From assembly GCA_019239775.1 (NCBI GenBank), contig JAFAZN010000002.1, positions 1-61,051 on the forward strand: a DNA stretch of 61,051 nucleotides. The letters are read 5' to 3'. Positions 43,789-51,568 of this stretch are shown one piece after another. The notes beneath the pieces are model-generated. The model did no database searches. It was given only the letters and a program-made list of their open reading frames with translations, and had not been told where the DNA came from. The position numbers and the translations under genes were made by a program. Source of the DNA: Chloroflexota bacterium. Lineage in GTDB: Bacteria > Chloroflexota > UBA6077 > CF-72. Every line of letters begins with the position of its first letter. The first letter of the stretch is position 1.

Positions 43789-45003
43789 CAGGTACCCTCG
43801 GGCGAGGACCGTTTGGGCTGCCGCCAGGCCAGCACCTAACTCGACTGGCTCACCCAGTCGGTGCAGCGCTCGCTCGATTGCCGCCAGCGTAGTGAGAATC
43901 TCGGAAGGCCCACAAATGCCCATGTGCCCGACGCGGAAGCTGCGCCCGCGCAGCTCCGGATGGATCGCTCGCGCAATCGTGACACCCTCCACCCGCACGG
44001 CATCGACCAGTTCATCGCCAACCCCATCTGGATTGCGCACCACCGTCAAGGTGTTCGCGTTGGCATCCGCCGCCGCCACATTAGACAAACCGAGCGCCGC
44101 GATACCAGCTTTGAAGGCGCCGGCGATCCAGGCATGCCGCGCGACCCGAGCAGGCATCGGCTCAGCAGACAATTCCGCCAAGGCAGCGTGCAGCATCGCC
44201 AGCAGCGTGACCGCCGGGGTTCCAAAGTAGCCGGGCGCTCCGCCTTCATAGCTCTCCATCACCGGGAGCCAGTTGTTGAAGTCGGTGAAGTAGCCCGGGA
44301 ACTCCGTCCTGCGGTTGTTGCGCGCGGCGCGTGCCCGCTCACCGACGGTGACGATCGCCAGACCTGGTGGTGCGCCAATCGCTTTCTGCGACGCCGTCAG
44401 CGCGACATCCACCCCCCAGGCGTCACCGTGAAAATACTCGCCACCAATCGAGCACACGCCGTCAACCACCACCAGCGTATCTCGCTCGCTGGCCAGCCGG
44501 GCCAACGGCTCGACATCCAGACGGACGCCCGTGGACGTGTCGACATGGGTGATGGTCACGACTTTCGGACGGAAGCTCTCGATCGCGCGCCTGACCTGGT
44601 CCGGGTCGATGGCCTCACCGAGCGGCGCGCTCTCGATGCGAACCTCCGCGCCGTTTTTTTCAGCAATCGTTCGGAAGCGCCCGCCAAAGACGCCCGAGGC
44701 CAGAATCAATACACGGTCGCCCGGCTCGATCAGATTGGACAGCCCAATGTCCATCGCCAGCGTGCCTGAGCCAGCCGTGATGATCGGCTGTGACGCGGGC
44801 GCATCGAACAGGCTGCGCAGGTGCCCCAGCGACTCGGCCACGAAGCTTCGCATGAGCGGGTCACTGTGAGAGAGAACTGGCCGCGCGCCCGCCGCCAGGA
44901 TCTCCGCGGCGATTGCCGTCGGCCCAGGAATCATCAGCAGCGTTCGTTGGATCGTCGCGGCTGCCGTTTGAATATCAGTAATGCGCTCTCGCTCAGTCAG
45001 CAC
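43780..45003 (-). CDS. Class V aminotransferase (serine-pyruvate / alanine-glyoxylate type)
   Basis: A 407-residue PLP enzyme with MIPGPTAIAAEIL, PIITAGSGTLAMDIG, VVDGVCSIGGE and the PLP lysine in TASQKAIGAPPG. Members use glyoxylate or pyruvate as amino acceptor. GTG 45003 is chosen from the alignment start. It is divergent from the UGSC selenoprotein (34 bp between starts), so both may be co-regulated; a link between amino acid or amine catabolism and the selenoprotein is inference. Confidence 0.88.
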   Translation of the reverse strand: MLTERERITDIQTAAATIQRTLLMIPGPTAIAAEILAAGARPVLSHSDPLMRSFVAESLGHLRSLFDAPASQPIITAGSGTLAMDIGLSNLIEPGDRVLILASGVFGGRFRTIAEKNGAEVRIESAPLGEAIDPDQVRRAIESFRPKVVTITHVDTSTGVRLDVEPLARLASERDTLVVVDGVCSIGGEYFHGDAWGVDVALTASQKAIGAPPGLAIVTVGERARAARNNRRTEFPGYFTDFNNWLPVMESYEGGAPGYFGTPAVTLLAMLHAALAELSAEPMPARVARHAWIAGAFKAGIAALGLSNVAAADANANTLTVVRNPDGVGDELVDAVRVEGVTIARAIHPELRGRSFRVGHMGICGPSEILTTLAAIERALHRLGEPVELGAGLAAAQTVLARGYLSA

Positions 45004-45037
45004 CGTGGCTACGCTCCCGGGACGTACGATACTGGGT

Positions 45038-45643
45038 ATGCCCACGATCCTGCTCAATCCAACGGGCCAGTCGGTCGAACAGACGTCTGCCCTCGCTCCG
45101 CGCCGCTTTCGCGACCTGGACGGCAAGACCATCGGTCTGTTGCACAGCACCAAACATAACTCCGATCGCGTCCTGGACGGCCTGTCCGAGCTTCTCGAGC
45201 AGCGCTGGGCCGTCAAGAAGGTGGTGCGGCAGCGCAAGCCCACCTTTGCGCGACCGATCCCAATGGACCAGGCGAAAGCGCTCGCCGACCAGGTTGACCT
45301 GGTTCTTACTGGGATTGGCGATTGAGGGTCCTGTAGTGCGGCCAGTGTGGCCGACGGGATCATCTTCGAGAAGCTAGGACTTCAGACGGCAACGCTGGTC
45401 ACCGATGCCTTCAGGGCTAGCGGTGACGCGATGGCCAGGCGAATGGGCATGCCCGGCTATCACTACGTGATGCTGCCTCACCCCGTGTCGAACCTCACTC
45501 CCGAGGAGTGCAAAGATCGCGCCTGCGAGATTCTCCCCGAAGTTCTCGGCGTGCTCGGTCTGGATACGCGGGAGCAGGTAATCGCCAACTCGCAGCGCGC
45601 ACCCGCGGAGCAGGTGCAGTGGCCGGGCGGAGGCTCGGTGTGA
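45038..45643 (+). CDS. UGSC-family selenoprotein (stand-alone)
   Basis: From ATG 45038 the frame reads 95 residues to LVLTGIGD, meets TGA (45323-45325), and continues as GSCSASVADGI with no other stop until 45643. With selenocysteine at residue 96 the protein has 201 residues and the UGSC motif that names the family. The half after the TGA (TATLVTDAF, MPGYHYVMLPHPVSNLTPEE) is well-formed coding sequence. The 17 bases GGCGATTGAGGGTCCTG around the UGA are identical to those in the fused gene at the left edge. TACGAT (45025-45030) lies 7 nt before the ATG, with no ribosome site. The stop overlaps the next start. Confidence 0.9.
45326..45359 (+). promoter_or_regulatory. Putative bacterial SECIS hairpin after UGA at 45323-45325
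   Basis: CGGCC (45339-45343) pairs with GGCCG (45349-45353) around the loop AGUGU, which begins 18 nt after the UGA. A lower stem TCCTGT (45329-45334) with ACGGGA (45354-45359) adds six pairs across a 4-nt bulge. Length, spacing and the loop G all fit a bacterial SECIS element; this is the strongest of the three in the window. Confidence 0.78.
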
Positions 45644-46710
45644 CGTCGGTCTCACGCTCGATTGAAGACCTCACCGTCGACAACATCCGCGATGCGTACC
45701 GGGCTATCGAGTACTACTTCGAGCAGGGCTGGACCGATGGTCTACCGGTGGTTCCACCGATCGCCGAGAAAGTGCAGGAATTCATCGCGTATGCGGGCCG
45801 CGATCCACAAGAGGTGGTCGCAGAGATGGCGCACCTCGACCGACGCTGCACAGTCGAGTTAGCTGCTATCAATGCGGTGATGGCGGGCTGCCTCAAGGAG
45901 TACTTTCCGGTGGTGCTTGCCAGCCTGGCGTGCTTCCGCACTGGATTTGCGCTCGTACAGAGCACCACTGGGCAGTCCATGCTCGTCATGGTTAACGGGC
46001 CAATTCGCAACGAGTTGAACTTCAACAGTCAGGCTGGGGTGTTTGGTCCTGGGTTCCGCGCCAACGCGACCATTAGCCGCGCACTCCGGCTGATTGTGAT
46101 GAACGCGCTGGGCGTGCGACCACACGAATTCGATCAGGGCACCCAGGGCACACCGGCGAAGTACGGTTTCTGCATCGCCGAAAACGAAGAAGAGAGCCCG
46201 TGGGAGCCACTCCATGTGGAGCGCGGTTTTTCTCGCGAATCCAGTACGGTGACCGCGCATTTTGCGCGCAGCTGTTTGCACGTGGAGAACAGGGTCAGCA
46301 ACCAACCGGAGGAGGTCCTGCTCACCATCGCCGACTCGCTTTCCTACGGCGGGGTGTGGTTCACCGGCTGGTGTCGCGGCAGCACGGTGGTGATGGGTCC
46401 GACGCATGCGCAATTGCTGGACCGTCACGGTTGGTCCAAAGCCGATGTGAAGCAATTCCTGTGGGAACACTGGGGTCGGCGCAAGGGCGACTTACGCGCA
46501 TGGGGTGAGTACGAACGTGAGGTCGTCCATGCCCCGTTTCCGGGCGCATACGCCGACGGACCCGACGACGAGTTCCTGCGCTTCGGCGAATCACCTGACT
46601 CGCTGACGCTGATCGTGGCCGGTGCCCCGAGTGCGGGCGTTTCCGCGGTGATCACGCACTTTTCTCCCAATCGCAACACCGAGCGAATCGCGGAGCCAGG
46701 CGCTGCGTGA
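45640..46710 (+). CDS. UGSC partner protein (large domain of the fused selenoprotein)
   Basis: A 356-residue protein of unknown function. GTG 45640 overlaps the UGSC stop (GTGA), with GGAGG about 6 nt upstream. It shares an ordered series of motifs with the C-terminal part of the fused gene at 1-1349: EQGWTDGLPVVPPI, INAVMAGCL, STTGQSMLVMVNGPIRNELN, ENEEESPWEPLHVE. Gene fusion in one locus and coupling in the other show that the two proteins work together. No signal peptide or membrane helix is evident. The conserved Asn, Asp and Trp residues could form an active site, but I cannot name a reaction. Confidence 0.85.
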   Translation: MTSVSRSIEDLTVDNIRDAYRAIEYYFEQGWTDGLPVVPPIAEKVQEFIAYAGRDPQEVVAEMAHLDRRCTVELAAINAVMAGCLKEYFPVVLASLACFRTGFALVQSTTGQSMLVMVNGPIRNELNFNSQAGVFGPGFRANATISRALRLIVMNALGVRPHEFDQGTQGTPAKYGFCIAENEEESPWEPLHVERGFSRESSTVTAHFARSCLHVENRVSNQPEEVLLTIADSLSYGGVWFTGWCRGSTVVMGPTHAQLLDRHGWSKADVKQFLWEHWGRRKGDLRAWGEYEREVVHAPFPGAYADGPDDEFLRFGESPDSLTLIVAGAPSAGVSAVITHFSPNRNTERIAEPGAA

Positions 46711-47903
46711 GCCACGCGCTCGTCGCCGAAGCACGCGGTCATCTGCAACCGGTTGTGGACATCCGCCGGGCGATCCACCGCGAGCCGGAGCTCGGACTTG
46801 ACCTTCCACTTACCCAGGCGAAAGTACTGGCGAGCCTGGAAGGATTGCCACTCGAGATCCGAAAGGGCCAGCGGACCACGTCGGTGATGGCGGATTTGCG
46901 AGGTGCTCAGCCGGGCCGCACGATCATTCTGCGCGGTGATATGGACGCCTTGCCACTTCAAGAAGACACCGACGTGCCGTTCAAGTCTCGCTTCGATGGA
47001 CGCATGCACGCCTGCGGTCACGATGCGCACACCGCCATGTTGGCAGGCGCAGCGCGCATCCTTACAGCGCATCAGTCGGAGCTGCGTGGCACGGTACGAT
47101 TCATGTTCCAGCCGGGCGAAGAGGGATACGCCGGTGCCGTCGTGATGATGGACGAGGGTTTGCTGGACGCATCCGACGGTGCTGCCGCGCCAACGGCCGC
47201 GTTTGCGCTGCATGCGGCGCCGCGCTGGCAGAGTGGCACCGTGCTGACCCGGCCGGGACCGGTCCTGGCGTCGACTGACAATTTCACCATCGTCGTGCGG
47301 GGTCGCGGAGGTCATGCATCGGCGCCCCACATGTCGGCGGACCCGGTGCCTGTTGCGTGCGAGATCGTGCTGGCGCTCCAGTCACTTGTAACGCGCTCCG
47401 TCAACGTCTTCACGCCGGGTGTGCTCACCGTGGCGCGCCTGGAAGCGGGCACTGCCTCCAACATCATTCCGGAAGTGGCTACGCTGCGCGGCACGATCCG
47501 CACGCTCTCTGCGCACACGCGCAGTACATTGGTGGAGGGCCTCCATCGTGTAGCGCATGGCGTCTGCGCGGCGCATGGGTTGGACGCCGAGGTCCACAAC
47601 GACCCCGGCTATCCAGTCACCGTGAACGATGCGGACTTTGCGCGCTTCGTCCTTGACACTGGGCGGCAGGTTCTTGGTTCGGAGCACTGTGTGGAGCAGC
47701 CCTCGCCGCAGATGCCCGGCGAGGACTTCGCCTATGTGCTGGAGCAGATTCCTGGCGCAATGGCGTCACTCGGTACCAGGCCCGACGGTTTCGGCGAAGG
47801 TGAGGCGCCGAATGCCCACTCCAATCGGTACCTGCTCAACGAAGACGCACTGGTCAGCGGCATGGCAATGTACGCCGCGGTCGCGCTCGCCTACCTCGCT
47901 TGA
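46707..47903 (+). CDS. M20-family amidohydrolase (hippurate-hydrolase-like)
   Basis: A 398-residue zinc-dependent peptidase/amidase: RAIHREPELGLD, RGDMDALPLQED, MHACGHDAHTAML, QPGEEGYAGAVVM, and the dimerisation domain with GGHASAPHMSADPV. The family cleaves N-acyl amino acids and related amides. GTG 46707 overlaps the partner gene stop, so it is the third gene of the UGSC operon and may supply or consume that system's substrate. Confidence 0.9.
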   Translation: MSHALVAEARGHLQPVVDIRRAIHREPELGLDLPLTQAKVLASLEGLPLEIRKGQRTTSVMADLRGAQPGRTIILRGDMDALPLQEDTDVPFKSRFDGRMHACGHDAHTAMLAGAARILTAHQSELRGTVRFMFQPGEEGYAGAVVMMDEGLLDASDGAAAPTAAFALHAAPRWQSGTVLTRPGPVLASTDNFTIVVRGRGGHASAPHMSADPVPVACEIVLALQSLVTRSVNVFTPGVLTVARLEAGTASNIIPEVATLRGTIRTLSAHTRSTLVEGLHRVAHGVCAAHGLDAEVHNDPGYPVTVNDADFARFVLDTGRQVLGSEHCVEQPSPQMPGEDFAYVLEQIPGAMASLGTRPDGFGEGEAPNAHSNRYLLNEDALVSGMAMYAAVALAYLA

Positions 47904-48046
47904 GACAATTCTGCACCTGTCCCCGGGGGAGGGAGTTTCTGTCCGTCTGCGACGAGGGTCCGTGGATGCGGACGCCCAGAGTGATACACGCAGTGGAAAG
48001 ACGACCAGGAATCTCTTCGCAAGGTGACTGGCTAGCATAGAGCGAT

Positions 48047-48778
48047 ATGCCGACCATGGACTTCGAGGTCTATCTCGATACGAACGTTTCGGCCGTCGAT
48101 CGCTCGCGCGCACTGCAGGAGCTGTTCGAAAACGAGGATGCCGCGGGCATCGAGTACGCCGTGGTGATGCCCTCGCCGACGCCAAAACCCGATAACGCGG
48201 CGCTCTTCGAAACGGCACACGCCAATCGTCGCGCGGTGCTGTGCTGCCAGGTTAACCCCAATTTCGGCGATCCCGCGTTCGCCGAGATCCGCCGCGCACG
48301 CACCGAATTCAACATGCGCATTTTGAAAATCATGCCGGCGATCTACCAGGTGCACCTCACCGGCCCACTCGCCAAACGCCTGATGGATACTGCGCGCGAG
48401 TTGCAGATGGTGGTAAATATCCACTCGGGCAGCGAGATCAGCCACCCACTCGCAATTGGCGCGATCGCACGGCGCTATCCCGATGTGCCAATTCTCATGG
48501 ACCACATGGGTTATCGCGAGTGGACCTCTGACGCCATCGAAGCGGCACGCGATAACCCCAATCTGTATCTCGGCACCACCATTGCCGCGGTCGAGCCGAC
48601 GACCGTCGAACGGGCGGTGCGTGAGCTTGGACCAGAGCGGGTGGTGTTTGGCTCGAATTGGCCGAACGTCTATGCCGACCTGGCCGCCGAGGCCATCCGG
48701 CGCCGCAGGCTCGGCACCGAAGTTGAAGAGTTGATCTTTGGCGGAAACCTGGCGCGGATTCTCGGCTTCGCCCCCTGA
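48047..48778 (+). CDS. TIM-barrel amidohydrolase-like protein with lost metal ligands (hydrogenase operon)
   Basis: A 243-residue protein of the amidohydrolase-2 fold. The N-terminal metal motif DxHxH is replaced by DFEVYLDT, and the late Asp of the FGSDxP motif is Asn (VVFGSNWPNV); His in NIHSGSE and MDHMGYRE remain. A stop codon directly upstream (TAG 48038-48040) rules out a longer N-terminus. It is the first gene of the hydrogenase operon, with TAGCAT at 48033-48038. A non-catalytic or altered role is likely. Confidence 0.82.
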   Translation: MPTMDFEVYLDTNVSAVDRSRALQELFENEDAAGIEYAVVMPSPTPKPDNAALFETAHANRRAVLCCQVNPNFGDPAFAEIRRARTEFNMRILKIMPAIYQVHLTGPLAKRLMDTARELQMVVNIHSGSEISHPLAIGAIARRYPDVPILMDHMGYREWTSDAIEAARDNPNLYLGTTIAAVEPTTVERAVRELGPERVVFGSNWPNVYADLAAEAIRRRRLGTEVEELIFGGNLARILGFAP

Positions 48779-48831
48779 GTTCCGCGCGGACCGCGCCTGT
48801 TGTTCTGAAACGGGTGCTATCGTGGAGCGTA

Positions 48832-49308
48832 GTGAGCGCGAACGCCGTGGCGCCGAGCGCCGCGATTCTCATCGCCGGCATCGGAAACCTCTTCCTCGGC
48901 GATGACGCGTTCGGCGTCCGGGTCGTGGAGCGACTCACCGCAAGCCCGCTGCCCGCTAACGTGCACGTCGAGGATTTCGGCATCCGCGGCCTGGACCTGG
49001 CGTATGCGCTTCTCGAGCCACACGCGCTCACGCTCATGGTGGACGCCACGCCGCGCGGCGGTCCGCCCGGCAACCTGTATGTGCTGGAGGTCGAACCCGA
49101 CGGCCCGCCAGTGCTGGACACCCACGCCATCGACCCCGCCAACATTCTGCGGCTGGTCGCTGCGCTCGGCGGACATCCCAGCCGCACACTCCTCATTGGC
49201 TGCGAGCCGGCAGTCCTTGAAGGCGACGTGCTGAGTCCAGCGGTAGCAGAGGCTGTCGAACCCGCGTGCGAGCTCATACGCGAGCTGATCGATTGCCACC
49301 ATGCATGA
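48832..49308 (+). CDS. Hydrogenase maturation endopeptidase (HyaD/HupD family)
   Basis: The 158-residue protease removes the C-terminal peptide of the large subunit after nickel insertion. It has AGIGNLFLGDDAFGVRV, then VDATPRGGPPG and DTHAIDP, giving the acidic and His metal contacts (Asp in place of the usual Glu in the first motif is common in this family). GTG 48832 is chosen since the core starts soon after. Its end overlaps the HypA-like gene by 8 bp. Confidence 0.88.
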   Translation: MSANAVAPSAAILIAGIGNLFLGDDAFGVRVVERLTASPLPANVHVEDFGIRGLDLAYALLEPHALTLMVDATPRGGPPGNLYVLEVEPDGPPVLDTHAIDPANILRLVAALGGHPSRTLLIGCEPAVLEGDVLSPAVAEAVEPACELIRELIDCHHA

Positions 49309-49534
49309 GCTCGCACTCGCGCAAGGAGTCCTGGATATCGCGCTCGATCTCGCACACGATGAGCCGGTGCGTCTGGTACGCGTCCGCGTTGGTGAGCTCC
49401 AGCGCGTGCTACCCGAGAGTCTTCGCTTCTGTTTTGAGCTGGTCGCCCAGGACAGCCCTGCCGCGCATGCCGAGCTGGTGATAGACGAAGTCCCTGGTGA
49501 CGACCTCCGCGTGACCGCGGTGGAAACGGTCTAA
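49301..49534 (+). CDS. hypA: HypA-like nickel chaperone lacking the zinc ribbon
   Basis: The 77-residue protein begins MHELALAQGVLDIAL, with the N-terminal Met-His-Glu that binds nickel, and continues VRVGELQRVLPESLRFCFELV and AELVIDEVP, all standard HypA. Normal HypA (about 113 residues) then has a zinc ribbon with two CxxC pairs before a last strand of the type ELRIKSIEV. Here the chain goes straight from DEVP to GDDLRVTAVETV, so the ribbon is missing while both flanks are kept. No Cys pair exists in the protein. Confidence 0.85.
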   Translation: MHELALAQGVLDIALDLAHDEPVRLVRVRVGELQRVLPESLRFCFELVAQDSPAAHAELVIDEVPGDDLRVTAVETV

Positions 49535-49539
49535 CCGCG

Positions 49540-49785
49540 ATGTGCCTGGTCTTGCCAGCGCGAGTGCTTTCGGTGGAGGGTGATCGCGCGGAAATCGAGC
49601 AGCATGGTGGGCAGCACGCCACGGTCGGTTGCGCACTGCGGCCAGATATTGAGCCCGGTGATTTCGTGCTCGTTGATCGCGGCCTCATTATCGAAAGGAT
49701 CGACGCCGCCGAAGCCACTGCAATCCTCGAAATGTATGCCGAAATTGGCAACTTGCTCGATGCGGTTGATGGGCCGGTAACGTGA
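49540..49785 (+). CDS. hypC: HypC/HupF hydrogenase maturation chaperone
   Basis: The 81-residue protein begins MCLVLPARVLSVEGD; the Cys at position 2 is the ligand that carries the Fe(CN)2CO unit with HypD. The rest (GDFVLVDRGLIIERIDAAEA) is typical of the small beta-barrel and C-terminal helix. It starts 5 bp after the HypA-like gene and overlaps the next gene by 4 bp. HypB, HypD, HypE and HypF are not in the window. Confidence 0.93.
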   Translation: MCLVLPARVLSVEGDRAEIEQHGGQHATVGCALRPDIEPGDFVLVDRGLIIERIDAAEATAILEMYAEIGNLLDAVDGPVT

Positions 49786-50528
49786 CAATCCTGACCCGAG
49801 CCGCTCCGCTGGAAGGCATGTTGCGCTTTGTGCGCTACGGCTTCATGCCGAACCGGCTGCGGTATTGCGGTGGCGACGATAATCGCACGCTATTCGACTA
49901 CGCTATTGCCAGCGCAACCGATCCAGGCCTGCAACAACTCCTGGTGCAGTTCACCGGCGCGGTACCCTATCTGAAGCTCATCGCGCGTGCGAACGACCTG
50001 GCGGATCCGTTCGACGCACGCGTGGTCGAAGCATACTGGCTTGGGAATGAGCTACTGGAGCGCGTCGAGGTCCGCCAGTTGTACGACTCGCTGCGCGATC
50101 GATTCGGAAAACAGCTGCAAGGTCGAACGCGCGACCTGGTGTTGGGCAAAGCCCCCGCCGGTGCGCGCCCACACCACAGCTTTCACGTGCTCGACGTTCA
50201 CAGTCGCGTCGGCGAGCTGCCGATGAGTATGCATACGCTCGAGTCGTGCCGCGTGAGTTGGGGCAGAGTGCGCCAGGTGGAGGGTGGTGAGCTTGTGGTC
50301 GAACGACAACCGTTGGTCTTGCGCAATCAGAAGCTCGTTCTGGGTGAACCAACGTTGGAGCGCGTCGTCCGACAGGTGGACGGGCGCGGCTTCGCGGACT
50401 CCGCCCAACCTGGCGACTGGGTATCCATCCACTGGCGCTGGGTCTGTGAAGTCATCACCAACCACCAGCAGGCGCAGTTGGAGCGCTACACGCGCTATCA
50501 CCTGGCGTTAGCCAACCACACGCTATGA
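49782..50528 (+). CDS. Hydrogenase-associated protein (DUF6390-like)
   Basis: A 248-residue soluble protein from GTG 49782. Its start (MLRFVRYGFMPNRLRYCGG) matches my memory of a DUF family found beside actinobacterial-type hydrogenases. A basic His-rich stretch (ARPHHSFHVLDVHSRVG) and WVSIHWRWVCEVI stand out. Coupled translation with HypC and the small subunit (4-bp overlaps on both sides) points to a role in assembly or maturation of this hydrogenase type. Confidence 0.75.
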   Translation: MTILTRAAPLEGMLRFVRYGFMPNRLRYCGGDDNRTLFDYAIASATDPGLQQLLVQFTGAVPYLKLIARANDLADPFDARVVEAYWLGNELLERVEVRQLYDSLRDRFGKQLQGRTRDLVLGKAPAGARPHHSFHVLDVHSRVGELPMSMHTLESCRVSWGRVRQVEGGELVVERQPLVLRNQKLVLGEPTLERVVRQVDGRGFADSAQPGDWVSIHWRWVCEVITNHQQAQLERYTRYHLALANHTL

Positions 50529-51562
50529 CAACGTACGACGAGATCCACGTGGTCTGGCTCACCGCCGGCCTGGGGTGTGATGGTGATACGGTGGCTATGA
50601 CGGCCGCCACCCACCCTAGCATCGAGGACCTGGTCCTGGGCGCGCTGCCTGGCATTCCTAAAGTCCACTTCCATAATCCGGTGTTGGCGTATGAAGTCGG
50701 CGACGATTTCCTGCAAATCATGCATCGCGCGGCGGCGGGCGAGCTGGAACCGTTCATCCTGGTGGTCGAGGGCTCCATCCCCAACGAAAAGAACAAGGCC
50801 GACGGCTACTGGGCGGCCATCGGTACCGATCCAACCACTGGCCAGCCGATCACCACCTGCGAATGGATCGATCGGCTTGCGCCGCATGCCTGGGCAGCCA
50901 TCGGTGCCGGCACCTGCGCAACCTACGGCGGCATCCACGCCATGGCTGGCAATCCCACCGGCTGTATGGGTCTTCCCGATTATCTGGGCTGGGCGTGGAA
51001 GTCGAATGCGGATATTCCCATCGTCTGCATGCCAGGCTGTCCAATCCAGCCGGACAACTTCATGGAAACGCTCCTGTATTTGCTCAACCAGGCCGCCGGC
51101 CGCGCGCCGATGATTCCACTCGACGATATGCTCAGACCAACCTGGCTCTTCAGCGATACCGTCCACGAAGGCTGCGATCGTGGCGGCTACTACGAGCAAG
51201 CGGACTTTGCAGCGGGCTACGGCGATCGATCGTGCATTGTGAAGCTCGGGTGCTGGGGTCCGGTTGTGCAATGCAACGTCCCCAAGCGCGGCTGGATGAA
51301 TGGCATCGGCGGCTGTCCGAATGTTGGTGGCGTGTGCATTGGTTGCACAATGCCAGGCTTTCCCGACAAGTTCGTCCCGTTCATGGACGAGCCCCCGGGC
51401 GCGCGGATGTCAACGTCTGCCGTTGGCGTCTATGGCCGCACCGTTCGCTCGCTCCGCCAGTTCACCTTGAATTCGATGAACCGCGAACCCGACCGTCCGG
51501 CTGGTCACACACAGCCGCTGCCCGAACAGCCACCGTCCAGCGAACAGCAATTGGAGTCCTGA
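50525..51562 (+). CDS. hhyS: Group 1h [NiFe] hydrogenase small subunit
   Basis: The 345-residue electron-transfer subunit. WLTAGLGCDGDTVAMTA provides Cys plus Asp near the proximal cluster, the 3Cys-1Asp form known from the oxygen-tolerant actinobacterial-type enzyme. Further ligands are in GAGTCATYGG, CMPGCPIQ, HEGCDRGG, CIVKLGCWGPVVQC and GGCPNVGGVCIGCTMPG. There is no Tat signal, in agreement with the type that faces the cytoplasm. The group oxidises hydrogen at very low, near-atmospheric concentration. Confidence 0.93.
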   Translation: MTTYDEIHVVWLTAGLGCDGDTVAMTAATHPSIEDLVLGALPGIPKVHFHNPVLAYEVGDDFLQIMHRAAAGELEPFILVVEGSIPNEKNKADGYWAAIGTDPTTGQPITTCEWIDRLAPHAWAAIGAGTCATYGGIHAMAGNPTGCMGLPDYLGWAWKSNADIPIVCMPGCPIQPDNFMETLLYLLNQAAGRAPMIPLDDMLRPTWLFSDTVHEGCDRGGYYEQADFAAGYGDRSCIVKLGCWGPVVQCNVPKRGWMNGIGGCPNVGGVCIGCTMPGFPDKFVPFMDEPPGARMSTSAVGVYGRTVRSLRQFTLNSMNREPDRPAGHTQPLPEQPPSSEQQLES

Positions 51563-51568
51563 AAGTCT

